A stretch of DNA of 64,000 bases, from positions 3,968,001 through 4,032,000 of the forward strand of contig NZ_CP028487.1 of the NCBI RefSeq assembly GCF_003048255.1, written 5' to 3'. The notes under the pieces were generated by a model, which saw only the letters and a list, made by a program, of their open reading frames with translations, did not search any database and was not told the DNA's origin. Of the stretch, positions 1 to 10,206 are shown in pieces. How positions within the stretch are numbered: position 1 is the stretch's first letter; each line of letters begins with the position of its first letter. The translations under genes and the position numbers were made by a program. The DNA comes from Yersinia massiliensis. Lineage in GTDB: Bacteria > Pseudomonadota > Gammaproteobacteria > Enterobacterales > Enterobacteriaceae.

Positions 1-70
1 TCTGGCAGAGTTGGCTATGATGTTGCCCCCCATTTTTCATGGCTGTTACTGCGAAGGAGAAGCCCCGAAC

Positions 71-928
71 ATGTCACAGAAAGAACTATGGTATGAGACA
101 TTACATGCCAACTTCGGCCAGTACTTTTCAGTTGAAAACGTACTTTACCGCGAAAAAACCGAGCATCAGGATTTGGTGATTTTTGAAAACCCTGTACTGG
201 GCCGAGTGATGGCTTTAGATGGCGTCGTGCAGACCACCGAGCGTGACGAGTTTATCTATCACGAAATGATGACTCACGTTCCTTTGCTGGCTCACGGCCA
301 CGCAAAAAAGGTGCTGATCATCGGTGGTGGTGATGGCGCAATGTTGCGCGAAGTTAGCCGCCATAAAAATATCGAGCAGATCACCATGGTCGAAATTGAT
401 GCCGGTGTCGTCTCGTTCTGTCGCCAATACCTGCCAAACCACAGCGCCGGTGCTTACGATGACCCTCGCTTCAAACTCGTTATTGATGATGGCGTTAACT
501 TCGTTAATCAAACGACTGAAAAATTCGATGTCATCATCTCTGACTGTACCGACCCCATCGGCCCTGGGGAAAGCTTGTTCACCTCAGCTTTTTACGAAGG
601 ATGCGCACGTAGCCTGAACGACGGCGGCATTTTTGTTGCACAAAACGGGGTGTGCTTCTTACAACAAGATGAAGCGGTCGACAGCCACAATAAGCTTAGC
701 CACTATTTCAGCGATGTCAGCTTTTATCAGGCAGCAATCCCAACCTATTACGGTGGTATTATGACCTTCGCTTGGGCGAGTCAGAACCCATTATTACGCC
801 AGTTAGATAGCGCCACACTGCAACAGCGTTTTGCCGATGCGGGCCTAACCTGCCGCTACTATAATCCAGACATTCATGTTGGCAGCTTTGCATTACCACA
901 ATATCTGTTGGATGCCTTAATCAAGTGA
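71..928 (+). CDS. speE: Spermidine synthase
   Basis: Transfers an aminopropyl group from decarboxylated S-adenosylmethionine to putrescine, giving spermidine and methylthioadenosine in the cytoplasm. The 285-residue product matches the E. coli enzyme nearly throughout. The Rossmann-fold motif GGGDGA is at residues 85-90, and the active-site stretch [10 protein letters not shown], with Asp158 and Asp161, is at about 157-166. An in-frame start exists 60 bases upstream (position 11), but ATG 71 is preferred: it has GGAGA at 56-60 and aligns with the E. coli N terminus. It lies 82 bp before speD on the same strand, the usual speED operon order, so the downstream gene supplies its aminopropyl donor. 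Confidence 0.97.
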   Translation: MSQKELWYETLHANFGQYFSVENVLYREKTEHQDLVIFENPVLGRVMALDGVVQTTERDEFIYHEMMTHVPLLAHGHAKKVLIIGGGDGAMLREVSRHKNIEQITMVEIDAGVVSFCRQYLPNHSAGAYDDPRFKLVIDDGVNFVNQTTEKFDVIISDCTDPIGPGESLFTSAFYEGCARSLNDGGIFVAQNGVCFLQQDEAVDSHNKLSHYFSDVSFYQAAIPTYYGGIMTFAWASQNPLLRQLDSATLQQRFADAGLTCRYYNPDIHVGSFALPQYLLDALIK

Positions 929-1010
929 GTCATCGCTGCGACATGTAAAATGCAGCAACGAAAAACAAGAAGGGTATCGTTGTTGATAATCCATAAGGAG
1001 CTGAACCAAA

Positions 1011-1805
1011 TTGTCCAAGCTTAAACTACACGGCTTCAATAACCTGACAAAAAGCCTGAGTTTTTGTATTTACGATATTTGTTATGCCGAGACCGCAGAC
1101 GATCGCGATGGCTATATCGCCTACATTGACGAACAGTACAACGCCAACCGCTTGACCGAGATCTTGAGCGAGACTTGCTCGATCATTGGTGCAAATATAT
1201 TGAATATCGCGCGTCAGGATTACGATCCGCAAGGTGCCAGTGTCACCATTTTGGTGAGCGAAGAGCCGGTAGACCCTCGTGATGTTGATACCTCGGAACA
1301 CCCTGGCCCACTTCCCAATACGGTCGTCGCTCATTTGGACAAGAGCCACATTTGCGTCCATACCTATCCTGAAAGCCATCCTGAAGCAGGGCTATGCACG
1401 TTCCGTGCGGATATCGAAGTCTCTACCTGTGGAGTGATCTCACCGCTAAAAGCGCTGAATTACCTGATCCACCAGCTGGAATCCGATATCGTCACCATGG
1501 ATTATCGAGTGCGAGGATTTACCCGAGATATCAATGGGGTAAAACACTTTATCGATCATAAGATCAACTCGATTCAGAACTTTATGTCAGACGATATGAA
1601 AGCGCTGTACCACATGATGGATGTGAATGTTTATCAGGAAAATATTTTCCATACCAAGATGATGCTGAAGGATTTCGATTTGAAGCATTATCTGTTCAAT
1701 GCCAAGCCAGAAGAGCTAAGTGCACAAGAACGAGAGCGTATTACTCGCCTGTTATACAAAGAAATGCAGGAAATTTACTATGGCCGTAACGTGCCAGAAG
1801 TTTGA
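1011..1805 (+). CDS. speD: S-adenosylmethionine decarboxylase proenzyme
   Basis: Makes decarboxylated S-adenosylmethionine, the aminopropyl donor for SpeE. The 264-residue length equals the E. coli proenzyme. The self-cleavage site is visible in [14 protein letters not shown]: cleavage between Lys111 and Ser112 would turn the serine into the pyruvoyl cofactor of the large subunit. Translation starts at TTG 1011, supported by AAGGAG at 994-999 and by alignment of the following residues [13 protein letters not shown]; there is no better ATG. It is the second gene of speED and is followed by a good hairpin terminator. Confidence 0.97.
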   Translation: MSKLKLHGFNNLTKSLSFCIYDICYAETADDRDGYIAYIDEQYNANRLTEILSETCSIIGANILNIARQDYDPQGASVTILVSEEPVDPRDVDTSEHPGPLPNTVVAHLDKSHICVHTYPESHPEAGLCTFRADIEVSTCGVISPLKALNYLIHQLESDIVTMDYRVRGFTRDINGVKHFIDHKINSIQNFMSDDMKALYHMMDVNVYQENIFHTKMMLKDFDLKHYLFNAKPEELSAQERERITRLLYKEMQEIYYGRNVPEV

Positions 1806-1828
1806 TAACACTTGGGTCAGTTAATATT

Positions 1829-1857
1829 AAAAATCCCGGTTTAGGCCGGGATTTTTA
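1829..1857 (+). terminator. Rho-independent terminator after speD
   Basis: AAATCCCGG (1831-1839) pairs perfectly with CCGGGATTT (1846-1854) around a six-base loop. Flanking A and T runs extend the stem, and ATTTTTAA follows on the plus strand. It begins 24 bases after the speD stop codon. Confidence 0.9.
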
Positions 1858-2006
1858 AGTAGCAAAATCAGCCATATCTCGATTTTTATCGTTCTGATGG
1901 TTAACTCGCTAATAATTGATCTCTCACTATTCCCATCCTCCTGTTTAACAGGGTATAAGAAGATCCTATTTTTCCTCTGTCGTTGCACAAGGACGCTGCC
2001 CTAGCC

Positions 2007-2888
2007 ATGAACCGCCTCCCTACCCTGTATGGCATCATTGCGATTTTGCTTTGGAGCATGAGTGTTGCCCTTACACGTGGGCTGTCCGAAACACTTGGGC
2101 CGTTTGGCGCAGGCGCGGCTATTTATACTGTCAGTGGAATTTTAGTGTGGTTGGTGGCGGGCAAACCGACATTACGCGGGCAACATCCTGCCTATCTGTA
2201 TGGCTGCGGTGTGCTGTTTGTGGTGTATATGGTGGCGTTCGCGCTGGCTATCGGTATGGCCAATGATCGGCAGCAAACACTAGAAATTGGCCTGATTAAC
2301 TATTTATGGCCGAGCTTAACGCTGCTGTTAGCGGTTCCGATCCTCAAACTGCGCGCCCGTTGGTGGCTATGGCTTGGTGCCGCCCTTGCGCTCTTTGGTG
2401 TTATCTGGGTTGTCAGCGGTGGCGATGGACTGAGCATCAAAACCCTTAGCGCCAATGTCAGTAGCAACCCATTGGCTTACAGTTTGGCACTGGTGGGCGC
2501 ATTGACGTGGGCCGCTTATTCAAATCTGGTTCGTTTATATAGCCGAGGTCCCGGCGCGTTACCGTTGTTTTTACTCGCCTGCGCCCTGTGTTTATGGCTG
2601 ATGTTCTTTATGCTGACACCCGGTGAATTGCACTTCACCCAACGGGCGAGTTTTGAACTGCTCCTGATGGGCGCCAATACCGCACTGGCCTACGTGTGCT
2701 GGGATATCGCCATGAAAAAAGGCAACGCCACACTGGTCGCTGCCCTCTCTTACTTCACACCTTTGCTATCAATACTGATTGCCAGCTTGTGGCTCAATAC
2801 ACTCCCGTCCCCCGCCTTCTGGCCGGGCGTAGCAATGGTAGTGGTCGGTTCACTGCTTTGCTGGTCTGCCACCCGTGCCACTAGTTAG
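2007..2888 (+). CDS. yddG: YddG-type aromatic amino acid exporter (DMT superfamily)
   Basis: Predicted inner-membrane exporter of the drug/metabolite transporter superfamily, EamA fold. About ten hydrophobic segments span the 293 residues, the length of E. coli YddG. Shared features include the N-terminal block [16 protein letters not shown], the central INYLWPSLT motif and the C-terminal SYFTPLLS. E. coli YddG exports aromatic amino acids and related compounds; the substrate here is inferred. A TTG start at 1983 would add eight residues, but ATG 2007 fits family length. The upstream ribosome site is weak (AAGGACG, 1989-1995). Its stop overlaps the convergent yacL gene by eight bases. Symbol assigned by similarity; other DMT exporters are possible. 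Confidence 0.75.
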   Translation: MNRLPTLYGIIAILLWSMSVALTRGLSETLGPFGAGAAIYTVSGILVWLVAGKPTLRGQHPAYLYGCGVLFVVYMVAFALAIGMANDRQQTLEIGLINYLWPSLTLLLAVPILKLRARWWLWLGAALALFGVIWVVSGGDGLSIKTLSANVSSNPLAYSLALVGALTWAAYSNLVRLYSRGPGALPLFLLACALCLWLMFFMLTPGELHFTQRASFELLLMGANTALAYVCWDIAMKKGNATLVAALSYFTPLLSILIASLWLNTLPSPAFWPGVAMVVVGSLLCWSATRATS

Positions 2889-3243
2889 TCTGAATAAAAT
2901 GACGGTAACCCTGTAACACCAGAAGAAAATCTTCTAAGCCGCAAAGGCAAAGGCTTTCTTCATCGTAATAATTCATGCCATCTTCCATCTCGTCGCCTTC
3001 GAGATCCAGTTGATTGGCGCGCACCATCACTTCTTCACCGTCTAACCACAACGTATATTCATGGCCAGTGAGTTGCCACTGGCGCTCACTGCCTTTCACC
3101 TCAGCAGCGGCGGCTTCAATTTGATCCAGCTTGGCTAAGTCACCTTTAATCTCTTCATTGAGCCAGTGCCCAATCACTTCATGCCCCATGGAGAATCTAA
3201 CGAGCACTTGCCCGGTTAAATCACGCAAGAATTCATAGTCCAT
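2881..3243 (-). CDS. yacL: UPF0231 family protein YacL
   Basis: Small acidic cytoplasmic protein of 120 residues, collinear with E. coli YacL from [11 protein letters not shown] to the C terminus. Conserved blocks are [26 protein letters not shown] and MNYYDEESL. Its function is not established. An upstream in-frame start at 3279 is rejected in favour of ATG 3243, which has a strong GGAGG at 3250-3254. It lies downstream of acnB on the same strand, as in E. coli, but the acnB hairpin at 3417-3443 separates the two, so it probably has its own promoter in 3244-3416. It overlaps the convergent yddG-like gene by eight bases with no terminator between them. Confidence 0.92.
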   Translation of the reverse strand: MDYEFLRDLTGQVLVRFSMGHEVIGHWLNEEIKGDLAKLDQIEAAAAEVKGSERQWQLTGHEYTLWLDGEEVMVRANQLDLEGDEMEDGMNYYDEESLCLCGLEDFLLVLQGYRHFIQTN

Positions 3244-3416
3244 AGCACGCCCTCCTGATATCAATGTCCCCAAAATCATTGGGGCGCGACGCCTGTCGTC
3301 ACCTCAACTAAGAAGGGTATTATTAGTTTAAACGTTATTAGCCCCCTCACTTGGCGCAAGCTCGCAAAGCCAAAAAATAGCTAAAAAATTTTAATCAAAT
3401 GAGGTTTTTAAAATAG

Positions 3417-3443
3417 AAACGGGAGGCCAATGGCCCCCCGTTT
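3417..3443 (-). terminator. Terminator after acnB
   Basis: Read on the minus strand, AAACGGG.GGCC pairs with its complement around a three-base loop, with one mismatch. A T-rich run (TTTCTATTTT) follows. It begins 27 bases beyond the acnB stop. Confidence 0.88.
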
Positions 3444-3469
3444 GTTTAGCAGGTGCAGAATATATCGAC

Positions 3470-6067
3470 TTAGACGGCGGTTTGGAAGATCACACCATCG
3501 GCTTTTTCAGTATATTGGGTCAACTGATCAAAGTTCAGGTAGCGATAAGTATCCTCTGCGGTCTTATCAACCTGAGCGATATAGGTTTGGTATTCATCCG
3601 GTGTCGGCAGGCGACCCAACAACGAGGCGATGGCGGCCAATTCAGCCGAGGCCAGATACACATTCGCCCCAGTACCTAAACGGTTAGGGAAGTTACGCGT
3701 TGAAGTCGACACCACCGTCGCACCGTCAGCTACTCGCGCTTGGTTACCCATGCACAGTGAACAGCCTGGGATTTCAATGCGCGCACCGCTGTTACCAAAG
3801 ATGCTGTAATAGCCCTCTTCCGTCAGCTGCGCGGCATCCATTTTGGTCGGTGGTGCAACCCATAATCGCGTTGGCAATTGGCCTTTATGTTGGCCTAACA
3901 ACTTACCCGCCGCACGGAAGTGACCGATGTTAGTCATGCAAGAACCGATAAACACTTCATCAATTTTGCTGTTGGCAACATCAGATAACAGGCGAGCATC
4001 ATCGGGATCGTTTGGCGCACACAGGATTGGCTGAGTAATATCAGCCAGATCGATTTCGATCACTGCGGCATATTCAGCATCAGCATCGCCTTCCAGCAGA
4101 TTCGGGTTCGCTAACCAGCTTTCCATACCATTGATACGGCGCTCCAGTGTGCGGCGATCGCCATAACCTTCAGCAATCATCCACTTCAGCAACACCACGT
4201 TAGATTGCAGGTATTCGGTAATCGGCGCTTTATCCAGCTTGATGGTACAACCCGCCGCAGAACGTTCCGCAGACGCATCAGCCAGTTCGAATGCTTGCTC
4301 GACTTTCAGCTCTGGCAAACCTTCGATTTCCAGAATTCGGCCAGAGAAAATGTTCTTCTTGCCTTGCTTCTCAACCGTCAGCAGACCTTCCTGAATAGCG
4401 TAGTAAGGGATGGCATGAACCAAATCACGCAGGGTGATACCCGGTTGCATTTTCCCTTTAAAGCGCACCAGCACGGACTCCGGCATATCCAGCGGCATAA
4501 CGCCGGTTGCTGCGGCAAATGCGACTAAACCAGAACCCGCAGGGAAGGAGATCCCAATAGGGAAACGAGTATGGGAGTCACCGCCAGTGCCGACGGTATC
4601 CGGTAACAGCATACGGTTCAGCCATGAGTGGATAATGCCATCACCTGGGCGCAGCGAGACGCCACCACGGTTCATGATGAAATCAGGCAGTGTGTGATGA
4701 GTCGTCACGTCAACGGGCTTAGGATAAGCCGCAGTATGGCAGAATGACTGCATCACTAGATCCGCCGAGAACCCCAAGCATGCCAAGTCTTTCAACTCGT
4801 CACGGGTCATCGGGCCGGTGGTATCTTGTGAACCCACTGAAGTCATTTTAGGTTCGCAGTATTCGCCTGGACGCACGCCAGCTACGCCGCAAGCACGGCC
4901 CACCATTTTCTGGGCCAAGGAGAAGCCTTTATTGCTTTTCGCAACAGGCTTCGCCACACGGAATACGTCACTGGCTGGCAGACCCAATGATTCACGGGCT
5001 TTCGTGGTCAAGCCACGGCCAACGATCAATGGAATACGGCCACCAGCACGCACTTCATCCAGCAATACGTCTGTTTTTAGCTCGAAAGTGGCTAAAATCT
5101 CACCGGTATCATGACGACGAACTTCACCCAAATACGGGAAGATATCGATGACGTCGCCCATATTGAGCTTAGCAACATCCACTTCGATAGGCAGTGCGCC
5201 AGCATCTTCCATGGTATTAAAGAAGATAGGGGCAATCTTGCTACCCAGCACTACACCACCACCGCGCTTATTCGGCACGTAAGGGATGTCATCACCCATA
5301 AACCACAGCACTGAGTTAGTGGCTGACTTACGGGAAGAGCCGGTACCCACCACGTCACCGACATAGGCCAACGGGAAGCCCATTTTGTTCAGTTCTTCGA
5401 TTTGCTTGATCGGACCCACGCTACCCGGCTTATCTGGATGAATACCTTCACGGGCGTTCTTCAGCATCGCCAACGCATGCAATGGAATATCAGGGCGTGA
5501 CCAAGCATCAGGGGCTGGGGACAAGTCATCGGTATTCGTTTCACCGGTGACTTTAAATACGGTAACCGTAATTTTCTCGGCCAATGCAGGGCGAGAAAGA
5601 TACCATTCGGCATCGGCCCAAGATTGCATGACTTGCTTGGCATGCGGGTTACCCGCTTTGGCTTTTTCTTCCACATCGTAGAAGTTATCGAACATCAACA
5701 GCGTGTGAGATAGCGCTTTGCCCGCAATGGGAGCCAGCTTTTCATTATCTAACGCATCAATCAGCGGATGAATATTATAGCCGCCCTGCATGGTGCCAAG
5801 CAGTTCAATTGCTTTCTCAGCGGTAATCAGGGGGGAGTGGGCATCACCTTTGGCAATCGCAGCCAGAAAACCGGCTTTAACGTAAGCGGCTTCATCAACA
5901 CCCGGTGGTACACGATTAATCAGCAGATCTAACAGGAAGGCTTCTTCGCCCGCAGGCGGATTCTTTAATGATTCAACCAGCGCGGCCATTTGTGATGCAT
6001 CTAATGGCTTGGGGACGATACCCTCAGCAGCACGCTCGGCTACGTGCTTACGGTATTCTTCTAGCAC
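3470..6067 (-). CDS. acnB: Aconitate hydratase B
   Basis: Interconverts citrate and isocitrate through cis-aconitate in the TCA cycle; also acts as 2-methylisocitrate dehydratase in the family. The product is 865 residues, exactly the E. coli AcnB length, and nearly identical along its length. The N-terminal HEAT-like region (about 1-160) precedes the swivel and catalytic domains. The [4Fe-4S] ligands are visible in GSCMTNIGH (Cys near 710) and PGCSLCMGN (Cys near 769 and 772). Translation starts at GTG 6067 with GAGGAGAGAG just upstream. In enterobacteria apo-AcnB can bind mRNA when iron is low; I cannot see that from sequence. The neighbouring iron-uptake genes make the iron link noteworthy but not functional proof. 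Confidence 0.98.
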   Translation of the reverse strand: MLEEYRKHVAERAAEGIVPKPLDASQMAALVESLKNPPAGEEAFLLDLLINRVPPGVDEAAYVKAGFLAAIAKGDAHSPLITAEKAIELLGTMQGGYNIHPLIDALDNEKLAPIAGKALSHTLLMFDNFYDVEEKAKAGNPHAKQVMQSWADAEWYLSRPALAEKITVTVFKVTGETNTDDLSPAPDAWSRPDIPLHALAMLKNAREGIHPDKPGSVGPIKQIEELNKMGFPLAYVGDVVGTGSSRKSATNSVLWFMGDDIPYVPNKRGGGVVLGSKIAPIFFNTMEDAGALPIEVDVAKLNMGDVIDIFPYLGEVRRHDTGEILATFELKTDVLLDEVRAGGRIPLIVGRGLTTKARESLGLPASDVFRVAKPVAKSNKGFSLAQKMVGRACGVAGVRPGEYCEPKMTSVGSQDTTGPMTRDELKDLACLGFSADLVMQSFCHTAAYPKPVDVTTHHTLPDFIMNRGGVSLRPGDGIIHSWLNRMLLPDTVGTGGDSHTRFPIGISFPAGSGLVAFAAATGVMPLDMPESVLVRFKGKMQPGITLRDLVHAIPYYAIQEGLLTVEKQGKKNIFSGRILEIEGLPELKVEQAFELADASAERSAAGCTIKLDKAPITEYLQSNVVLLKWMIAEGYGDRRTLERRINGMESWLANPNLLEGDADAEYAAVIEIDLADITQPILCAPNDPDDARLLSDVANSKIDEVFIGSCMTNIGHFRAAGKLLGQHKGQLPTRLWVAPPTKMDAAQLTEEGYYSIFGNSGARIEIPGCSLCMGNQARVADGATVVSTSTRNFPNRLGTGANVYLASAELAAIASLLGRLPTPDEYQTYIAQVDKTAEDTYRYLNFDQLTQYTEKADGVIFQTAV

Positions 6068-6493
6068 GACTCTCTCCTCGCTTTTATTGTCATATATTTT
6101 GCCAGGCTATCTGTTGCCACTTGCCATCATCACTGAGGTAGTAGGTGTAAGGTAAGACGCCCAGTTTCGCCCAGCCAGCATATCAGTATTTGAACTCTGT
6201 GTTAATTCGTTCACATAAAAGCAACATTAAATTTTTGCTGAATCGTTATGTACAGTTTATTCAACTGAGCTATTGATAACGGCTCTCAGTTAGCCCGTAG
6301 CCACCGAGTTTTATCAGCTAAAATGGCTAGCGCATAATAACCATAATTAATGAATGGATACCATCTCTGTCTGAACGTCTCGTGCTTTCGGTAGGACTTT
6401 TGAGGCAATGAATAACGAATGGAAGATATTTGGTGGTAAATGAAACAGAAACAGCCGATATCGACTGTTTCTGTCATTAATACAGAGAAGTGA
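6068..6493. other. Intergenic region upstream of acnB
   Basis: No convincing gene. A 63-codon open frame at 6286-6477 (minus) has no recognisable product, no good ribosome site, and runs through the receptor-gene hairpin, so I treat it as chance. The stretch must hold the acnB promoter, within roughly the 200 bases upstream of 6067, and holds the hairpin at 6445-6474. No clear operator was identified. Confidence 0.6.
6445..6474 (-). terminator. Hairpin after the FepA-like gene, probable terminator
   Basis: ACAGAAACAG (6445-6454) and CTGTTTCTGT (6465-6474) form a perfect ten-base stem. The intervening bases contain the palindrome CGATATCG. On the minus strand it is followed by TTTCATTT, a modest T-rich tail, and it lies about 20 bases past the receptor stop codon. 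Confidence 0.7.
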
Positions 6494-8815
6494 TTAGAAC
6501 TGGGTATTCAAGCTAACAAAGTATGTGCGTCCCGGTTCATTGTACGTCGCCGCACCGGCACCTGCGATGCCCGCAACGCTCTGAGCATTACCCGCACGGA
6601 ACTGGCGTTTATCGAACAAGTTTTCAATACCTGTGGTCACGCTGACATTTTTAGTCACGGTGTAGGTGCCACTGAGACCAAAGATAGCATACGGACTGAC
6701 TTCATTGAGCGCAGTCCCTGTGACTGGCAGCCCTTGATAATCATATTTCTTCGGTTTCTGGCGGCCATACCAAGTCACGGTTGAGAGTAAAGATAAATCA
6801 TCCGTTGCCTGCCAACTGACCGAACTGTTCAGCGTAAACTCAGGGGTGATGGATAAGTAATCGCCCGTGGTTTTATTCTTCGATTCCAGCATGTAAGTCA
6901 GATTGCTGCTCCATTGGACCGTATCGGTGAATGGCACAGTCAGGTTACCTTCCAACCCTTCCACTAAGGCCTTAGGCACGTTTTCCCATTGGAAAATATC
7001 AGAGTTTGCATAAGCACCGGTCCCGCCATTGGCCGTCCCAAGAGAAACCAAACCTGGCTCAATTTTATTGCGATAATCATTACGGAAGTAAGTGATACCG
7101 GCAATAATGCCTTCGTTATTATGGAACTCAAACCCAATCTCTTTGTTCACGCTGGTTTCAGCTGACAGCGAGTCATTCCCCATCAGGTAGCAGCTACCGC
7201 CACCGCCGTAGCAGCCTTGGCCACGGCTATAGAGCAAGTAGTTCGGGTTAGTTTGGTACAAGTTAGGCGCTTTATACGAACGTGCAATCCCCATTTTCAT
7301 GGTGAAGTAATCACCCAGTTCTTGCGACACGTTTAACCCAGGGCTCCAGTTACTACCGGCAGTGCTGTGATGATCAAAACGCAACGCTGGCGTGAGCATG
7401 GTGGTCTCGGTCAACTCGATATTATCTTCAACAAACACAGAGGCTATCTGCGCTGAAGTACGTGTATCGCGTCCCGTTCCCGTCAGGCCGCTAACATTGC
7501 CGCCTTCGGTCGTGGTTTGAGTATTGGAGGTCGGATCATTCATTTTCTGATCGTTCCACTCAGCACCCACTGTCATCACCTGATTAAAGCCCCATTCAAA
7601 TGGCACGTTAACTTCACTGTGGGCCCGATAGTTATCCAGTTTGATGGTGCTGAAACCGTTATTCGAGAAGATGCCTTCGGTGCCACCCGCGAGGCCTTCG
7701 TTGATGCGCGAGTTACGTGTTTGTGCATACTGAACATAAGACGTTGAGCTAACGCCGTTATCCCAGAAACCACGGTGTGTCACCGAGAAATTTTCGCGGT
7801 ACATGCGGTTAGTTTCTGCGCCGTATAAACTGCGCACAATGGCATTACTGTTGGTATTTTGTGTATCACCGGTATAAATGTTCCCTTGGCGGCTATAGCC
7901 AGCCTCGAACTCCAGTGATTGGCCTTGAGCGAAGTCCCAATGCAATAAGCCATTGATATCTTTATTACGCACGCCTTCACGGCCAGCAGGCAGTGTGCCT
8001 GCTTGGTTACCTGTCCGAGCGGACTCATGACCGGCGTTGATATCCCAAGCATCCGCATCCGTTTTATTGTATCCGCCGTATAAGCGGAAACGCAGCGTAT
8101 CCGTCAATGGCCCCATCAGGTTGAAGTCAGTACGACGGGTCGCCCCTTCTGCACTGTGCTCCGGCATATTCATGTAGGCATTCCAGCTACCGTGCAGTTC
8201 TTTGTCCGGTTGCTTAGTGATGATATTCACCACACCACCGGCGGCACCGTTACCATAACGAGCGGCTGACGGCCCACGGAGAACTTCGATTTTCTCAACC
8301 ATATTCGCGGGCACCCAGTTGGTATCACCACGGGTATCACGCTCGCCACGCCAACCATATCGCACGGCATTACGGCTCGTGACAGGGATGCCATCGATCA
8401 TAATCAGCGTGTTTTCTGGCCCCATGCCACGAATATCAATTTGGCGATTGTTCCCGCGCTGACCACTGGCGGAGTTACCGGAAAGATTCACCCCCGGCAT
8501 GGTACGGATAATTTCGGACAGATCATTGGCCGGCGGGCGTTTGCGGATATCTTCGGCGGTAATGGTCGAGGCACCCAATGCTTGACGCACTTGCTGCTGA
8601 GCGGTCACGACGAGCGTATCACCCGTTGCCGCTTTATGGTCAGCATCTGCGGTTTCCTGCGACGGTGTGGTTGCTGTCTCTGCCTGAGCTTGTGTGGTAG
8701 TCTGAGCCTGATTTTGTGTGGTAGCTTGAGTTTGCGCCCAGAGCGGTGTTGAAAGGCTGATACTGATCAAACTCGCTAAGGTCGTCAGCGAGCGGCGCGG
8801 CCATTTTACGTTCAT
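6494..8815 (-). CDS. FepA-like TonB-dependent catecholate siderophore receptor
   Basis: Outer-membrane gated channel for ferric siderophore, closely resembling E. coli FepA (ferric enterobactin). Residues 1-27 form a signal peptide ending in PLWA. The TonB box DTLVVTA is at 66-72, followed by the plug domain (DLSEIIRTMPGVNLSGNS, GQRGNNRQIDIRGMGPENT, VEKIEVLRGPSAARYGNGA) and a 22-strand-type barrel ending in the terminal aromatic residue of SLNTQF. A Gln/Thr/Ala-rich segment of about 38 residues sits between signal peptide and TonB box; E. coli FepA lacks it. ATG 8815, with GGGAAAG upstream, is preferred over TTG 8833. A Fur box lies 92 bases upstream and a divergent AraC-family regulator next door. 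BfeA/PfeA-type receptors are alternative names; catecholate specificity is inferred. Confidence 0.93.
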   Translation of the reverse strand: MNVKWPRRSLTTLASLISISLSTPLWAQTQATTQNQAQTTTQAQAETATTPSQETADADHKAATGDTLVVTAQQQVRQALGASTITAEDIRKRPPANDLSEIIRTMPGVNLSGNSASGQRGNNRQIDIRGMGPENTLIMIDGIPVTSRNAVRYGWRGERDTRGDTNWVPANMVEKIEVLRGPSAARYGNGAAGGVVNIITKQPDKELHGSWNAYMNMPEHSAEGATRRTDFNLMGPLTDTLRFRLYGGYNKTDADAWDINAGHESARTGNQAGTLPAGREGVRNKDINGLLHWDFAQGQSLEFEAGYSRQGNIYTGDTQNTNSNAIVRSLYGAETNRMYRENFSVTHRGFWDNGVSSTSYVQYAQTRNSRINEGLAGGTEGIFSNNGFSTIKLDNYRAHSEVNVPFEWGFNQVMTVGAEWNDQKMNDPTSNTQTTTEGGNVSGLTGTGRDTRTSAQIASVFVEDNIELTETTMLTPALRFDHHSTAGSNWSPGLNVSQELGDYFTMKMGIARSYKAPNLYQTNPNYLLYSRGQGCYGGGGSCYLMGNDSLSAETSVNKEIGFEFHNNEGIIAGITYFRNDYRNKIEPGLVSLGTANGGTGAYANSDIFQWENVPKALVEGLEGNLTVPFTDTVQWSSNLTYMLESKNKTTGDYLSITPEFTLNSSVSWQATDDLSLLSTVTWYGRQKPKKYDYQGLPVTGTALNEVSPYAIFGLSGTYTVTKNVSVTTGIENLFDKRQFRAGNAQSVAGIAGAGAATYNEPGRTYFVSLNTQF
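8681..8728 (-). repeat. Two 24-bp tandem copies inside the receptor linker
   Basis: The plus-strand units 8681-8704 and 8705-8728 are identical at 19 of 24 positions by eye. Each encodes eight residues of the Gln/Thr/Ala-rich linker (QATTQNQA and QTTTQAQA), so copy-number change would keep the reading frame. Confidence 0.75.
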
Positions 8816-8906
8816 TAACTTTCCCCGATGCAAAAGCCCACAGCAAATGTCAGCAGAGGAAAATCCCTACCAATCTATTAATGGGGCAACAAAAACGAAC
8901 AAGATT

Positions 8907-8925
8907 GATAATTATTTTCATTATC
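8907..8925. promoter_or_regulatory. Fur box between the FepA-like receptor and AraC-type regulator
   Basis: On the minus strand, GATAATGAAAATAATTATC matches the 19-base Fur consensus GATAATGATAATCATTATC at 17 positions. It is 92 bases upstream of the receptor start and 166 bases upstream of the regulator start, so it could repress either or both when iron is plentiful. Confidence 0.88.
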
Positions 8926-9090
8926 AATTCACGGCGCTAATTGTTACATTTGCAACCAAAGAAAAGGTTTGTTTAAACGGCAAAGCTGTTTGTTGTAAAG
9001 TCAATGTTGCCCTAATGTCATACGGGTTCTAAGGTCAATCAGGCTGTCATGTTAATCGCGCCATAACATCAAGATCAGTGGAGAGTCATC

Positions 9091-10104
9091 ATGTCGACGG
9101 TGAAGAAAACAAAGTTACGCACTGTCTCCCCTTCATCCAAGCCGATTTATCGTGATCAAATTGTGCAACAATCAACTCTTGTCGCCAGCGATTATCAGCT
9201 AAGTGGTGCAAAATCATTACCCACTGACCCGGTTTTGTTTGGTGACTTTCAGGTATTACGCCTGAACCCGCATCTGATCCTCCATACCGCGAACGTCACC
9301 AATCTCTACGATATCAAGACACAAAACCAGCTCAATCCGGCGCTAAAATTAGCGATTGTGGTCAATGGCAGCGCACATATTTCTTTTGGCGGCAAACAAC
9401 TGCATTTGCAGGAAAAAGGCGATGCTTCACTGGTTTCATTGACTGAAAGCACGTTGTTTACCCGTCACGGCAAGAATAACAGCCACGAGAGAACGCTCAC
9501 GCTGACCTTTGATCGTGAATGGCTATACGGGGATTTAATGCCACAAGATGGCCATTGGGATGCATTGTATAACTTCACACAGCAGCATTTAGCGATTCAT
9601 CTATGGCGACCATCAATCCATGCGCAAGCTATTGCCCAGAAAATCGTTAACTCCCCGCCCTTCGCGACCCCATTGGAAAGATTGCAGTGGGAAACACAGT
9701 GTATTAGCTTGATTATTGAGGCGTTTAGCTCCCTAGAACAATCAGCTCAACAGCAAAATAAAGTTTCACTCCGTGGGTTAAACCGCGTTCAACAGGTGCG
9801 TGACTGGCTGGAGAGTGGTGAAGCAGATCATTTATCGATGAGCGAATTAGCGCGCTTGGTGAACATGAGCCAAAGCACCTTGCAGCGGCGTTTTCGTGAA
9901 AGCTACAACATCACAGTGTTTGAGTATCTTCGTCATTGCCGTTTGAAACGTGCGATGCTGGCCTTGCAGAAGGAAGGGATCAGTATCGATCAAGCTGCCG
10001 CTATCGCGGGTTATACCAGCCCAGCCAATTTCGCCACCGCTCTGCGGCGGACCTTTCATATCACCCCCAGCCAGTTACGAGCAGGACACTTTCTTGATTT
10101 CTAG
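9091..10104 (+). CDS. AraC-family transcriptional regulator, probable activator of the adjacent receptor
   Basis: A 337-residue protein. The C-terminal AraC/XylS DNA-binding domain covers about residues 235-335. Its first helix-turn-helix is in LSMSELARLVNMSQSTLQRRF and its second in the IDQAAAIAGYTSPANFATALRR region, followed by the usual F.ITPSQLR ending. The N-terminal 200 residues resemble the ligand-binding part of PchR/YbtA-like siderophore regulators only loosely. ATG 9091 has GGAGA at 9080-9084. Divergent placement from a FepA-like gene with a shared Fur box suggests it activates receptor synthesis in response to the ferric siderophore, as BfeR does for bfeA in Bordetella; this is inference. 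Confidence 0.88.
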   Translation: MSTVKKTKLRTVSPSSKPIYRDQIVQQSTLVASDYQLSGAKSLPTDPVLFGDFQVLRLNPHLILHTANVTNLYDIKTQNQLNPALKLAIVVNGSAHISFGGKQLHLQEKGDASLVSLTESTLFTRHGKNNSHERTLTLTFDREWLYGDLMPQDGHWDALYNFTQQHLAIHLWRPSIHAQAIAQKIVNSPPFATPLERLQWETQCISLIIEAFSSLEQSAQQQNKVSLRGLNRVQQVRDWLESGEADHLSMSELARLVNMSQSTLQRRFRESYNITVFEYLRHCRLKRAMLALQKEGISIDQAAAIAGYTSPANFATALRRTFHITPSQLRAGHFLDF

Positions 10105-10130
10105 GCGCAGGCTGATTAAAAGCGTTAAAT

Positions 10131-10160
10131 AAAAAACGGCCCCGATAAAGGAGCCGTTTC
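10131..10160. terminator. Bidirectional terminator between araC-type gene and lpd
   Basis: AAACGGC at 10134-10140 pairs with GCCGTTT at 10153-10159, extended inward by C/G pairs. On the minus strand GGGGCCGTTTTTTATTT gives a strong T-run, so it terminates lpd; it may also stop the plus-strand regulator transcript. Confidence 0.88.
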
Positions 10161-10206
10161 AACGTTGAAAGCAGTAGACAACTCACACTGCTTCAGCAAA
10201 AAGAAT

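Noticed and set aside
6286..6477. 63-codon minus-strand open frame between acnB and the FepA-like gene
   Set aside because: No good ribosome site, no family resemblance, and it overlaps the receptor-gene hairpin; most likely chance.
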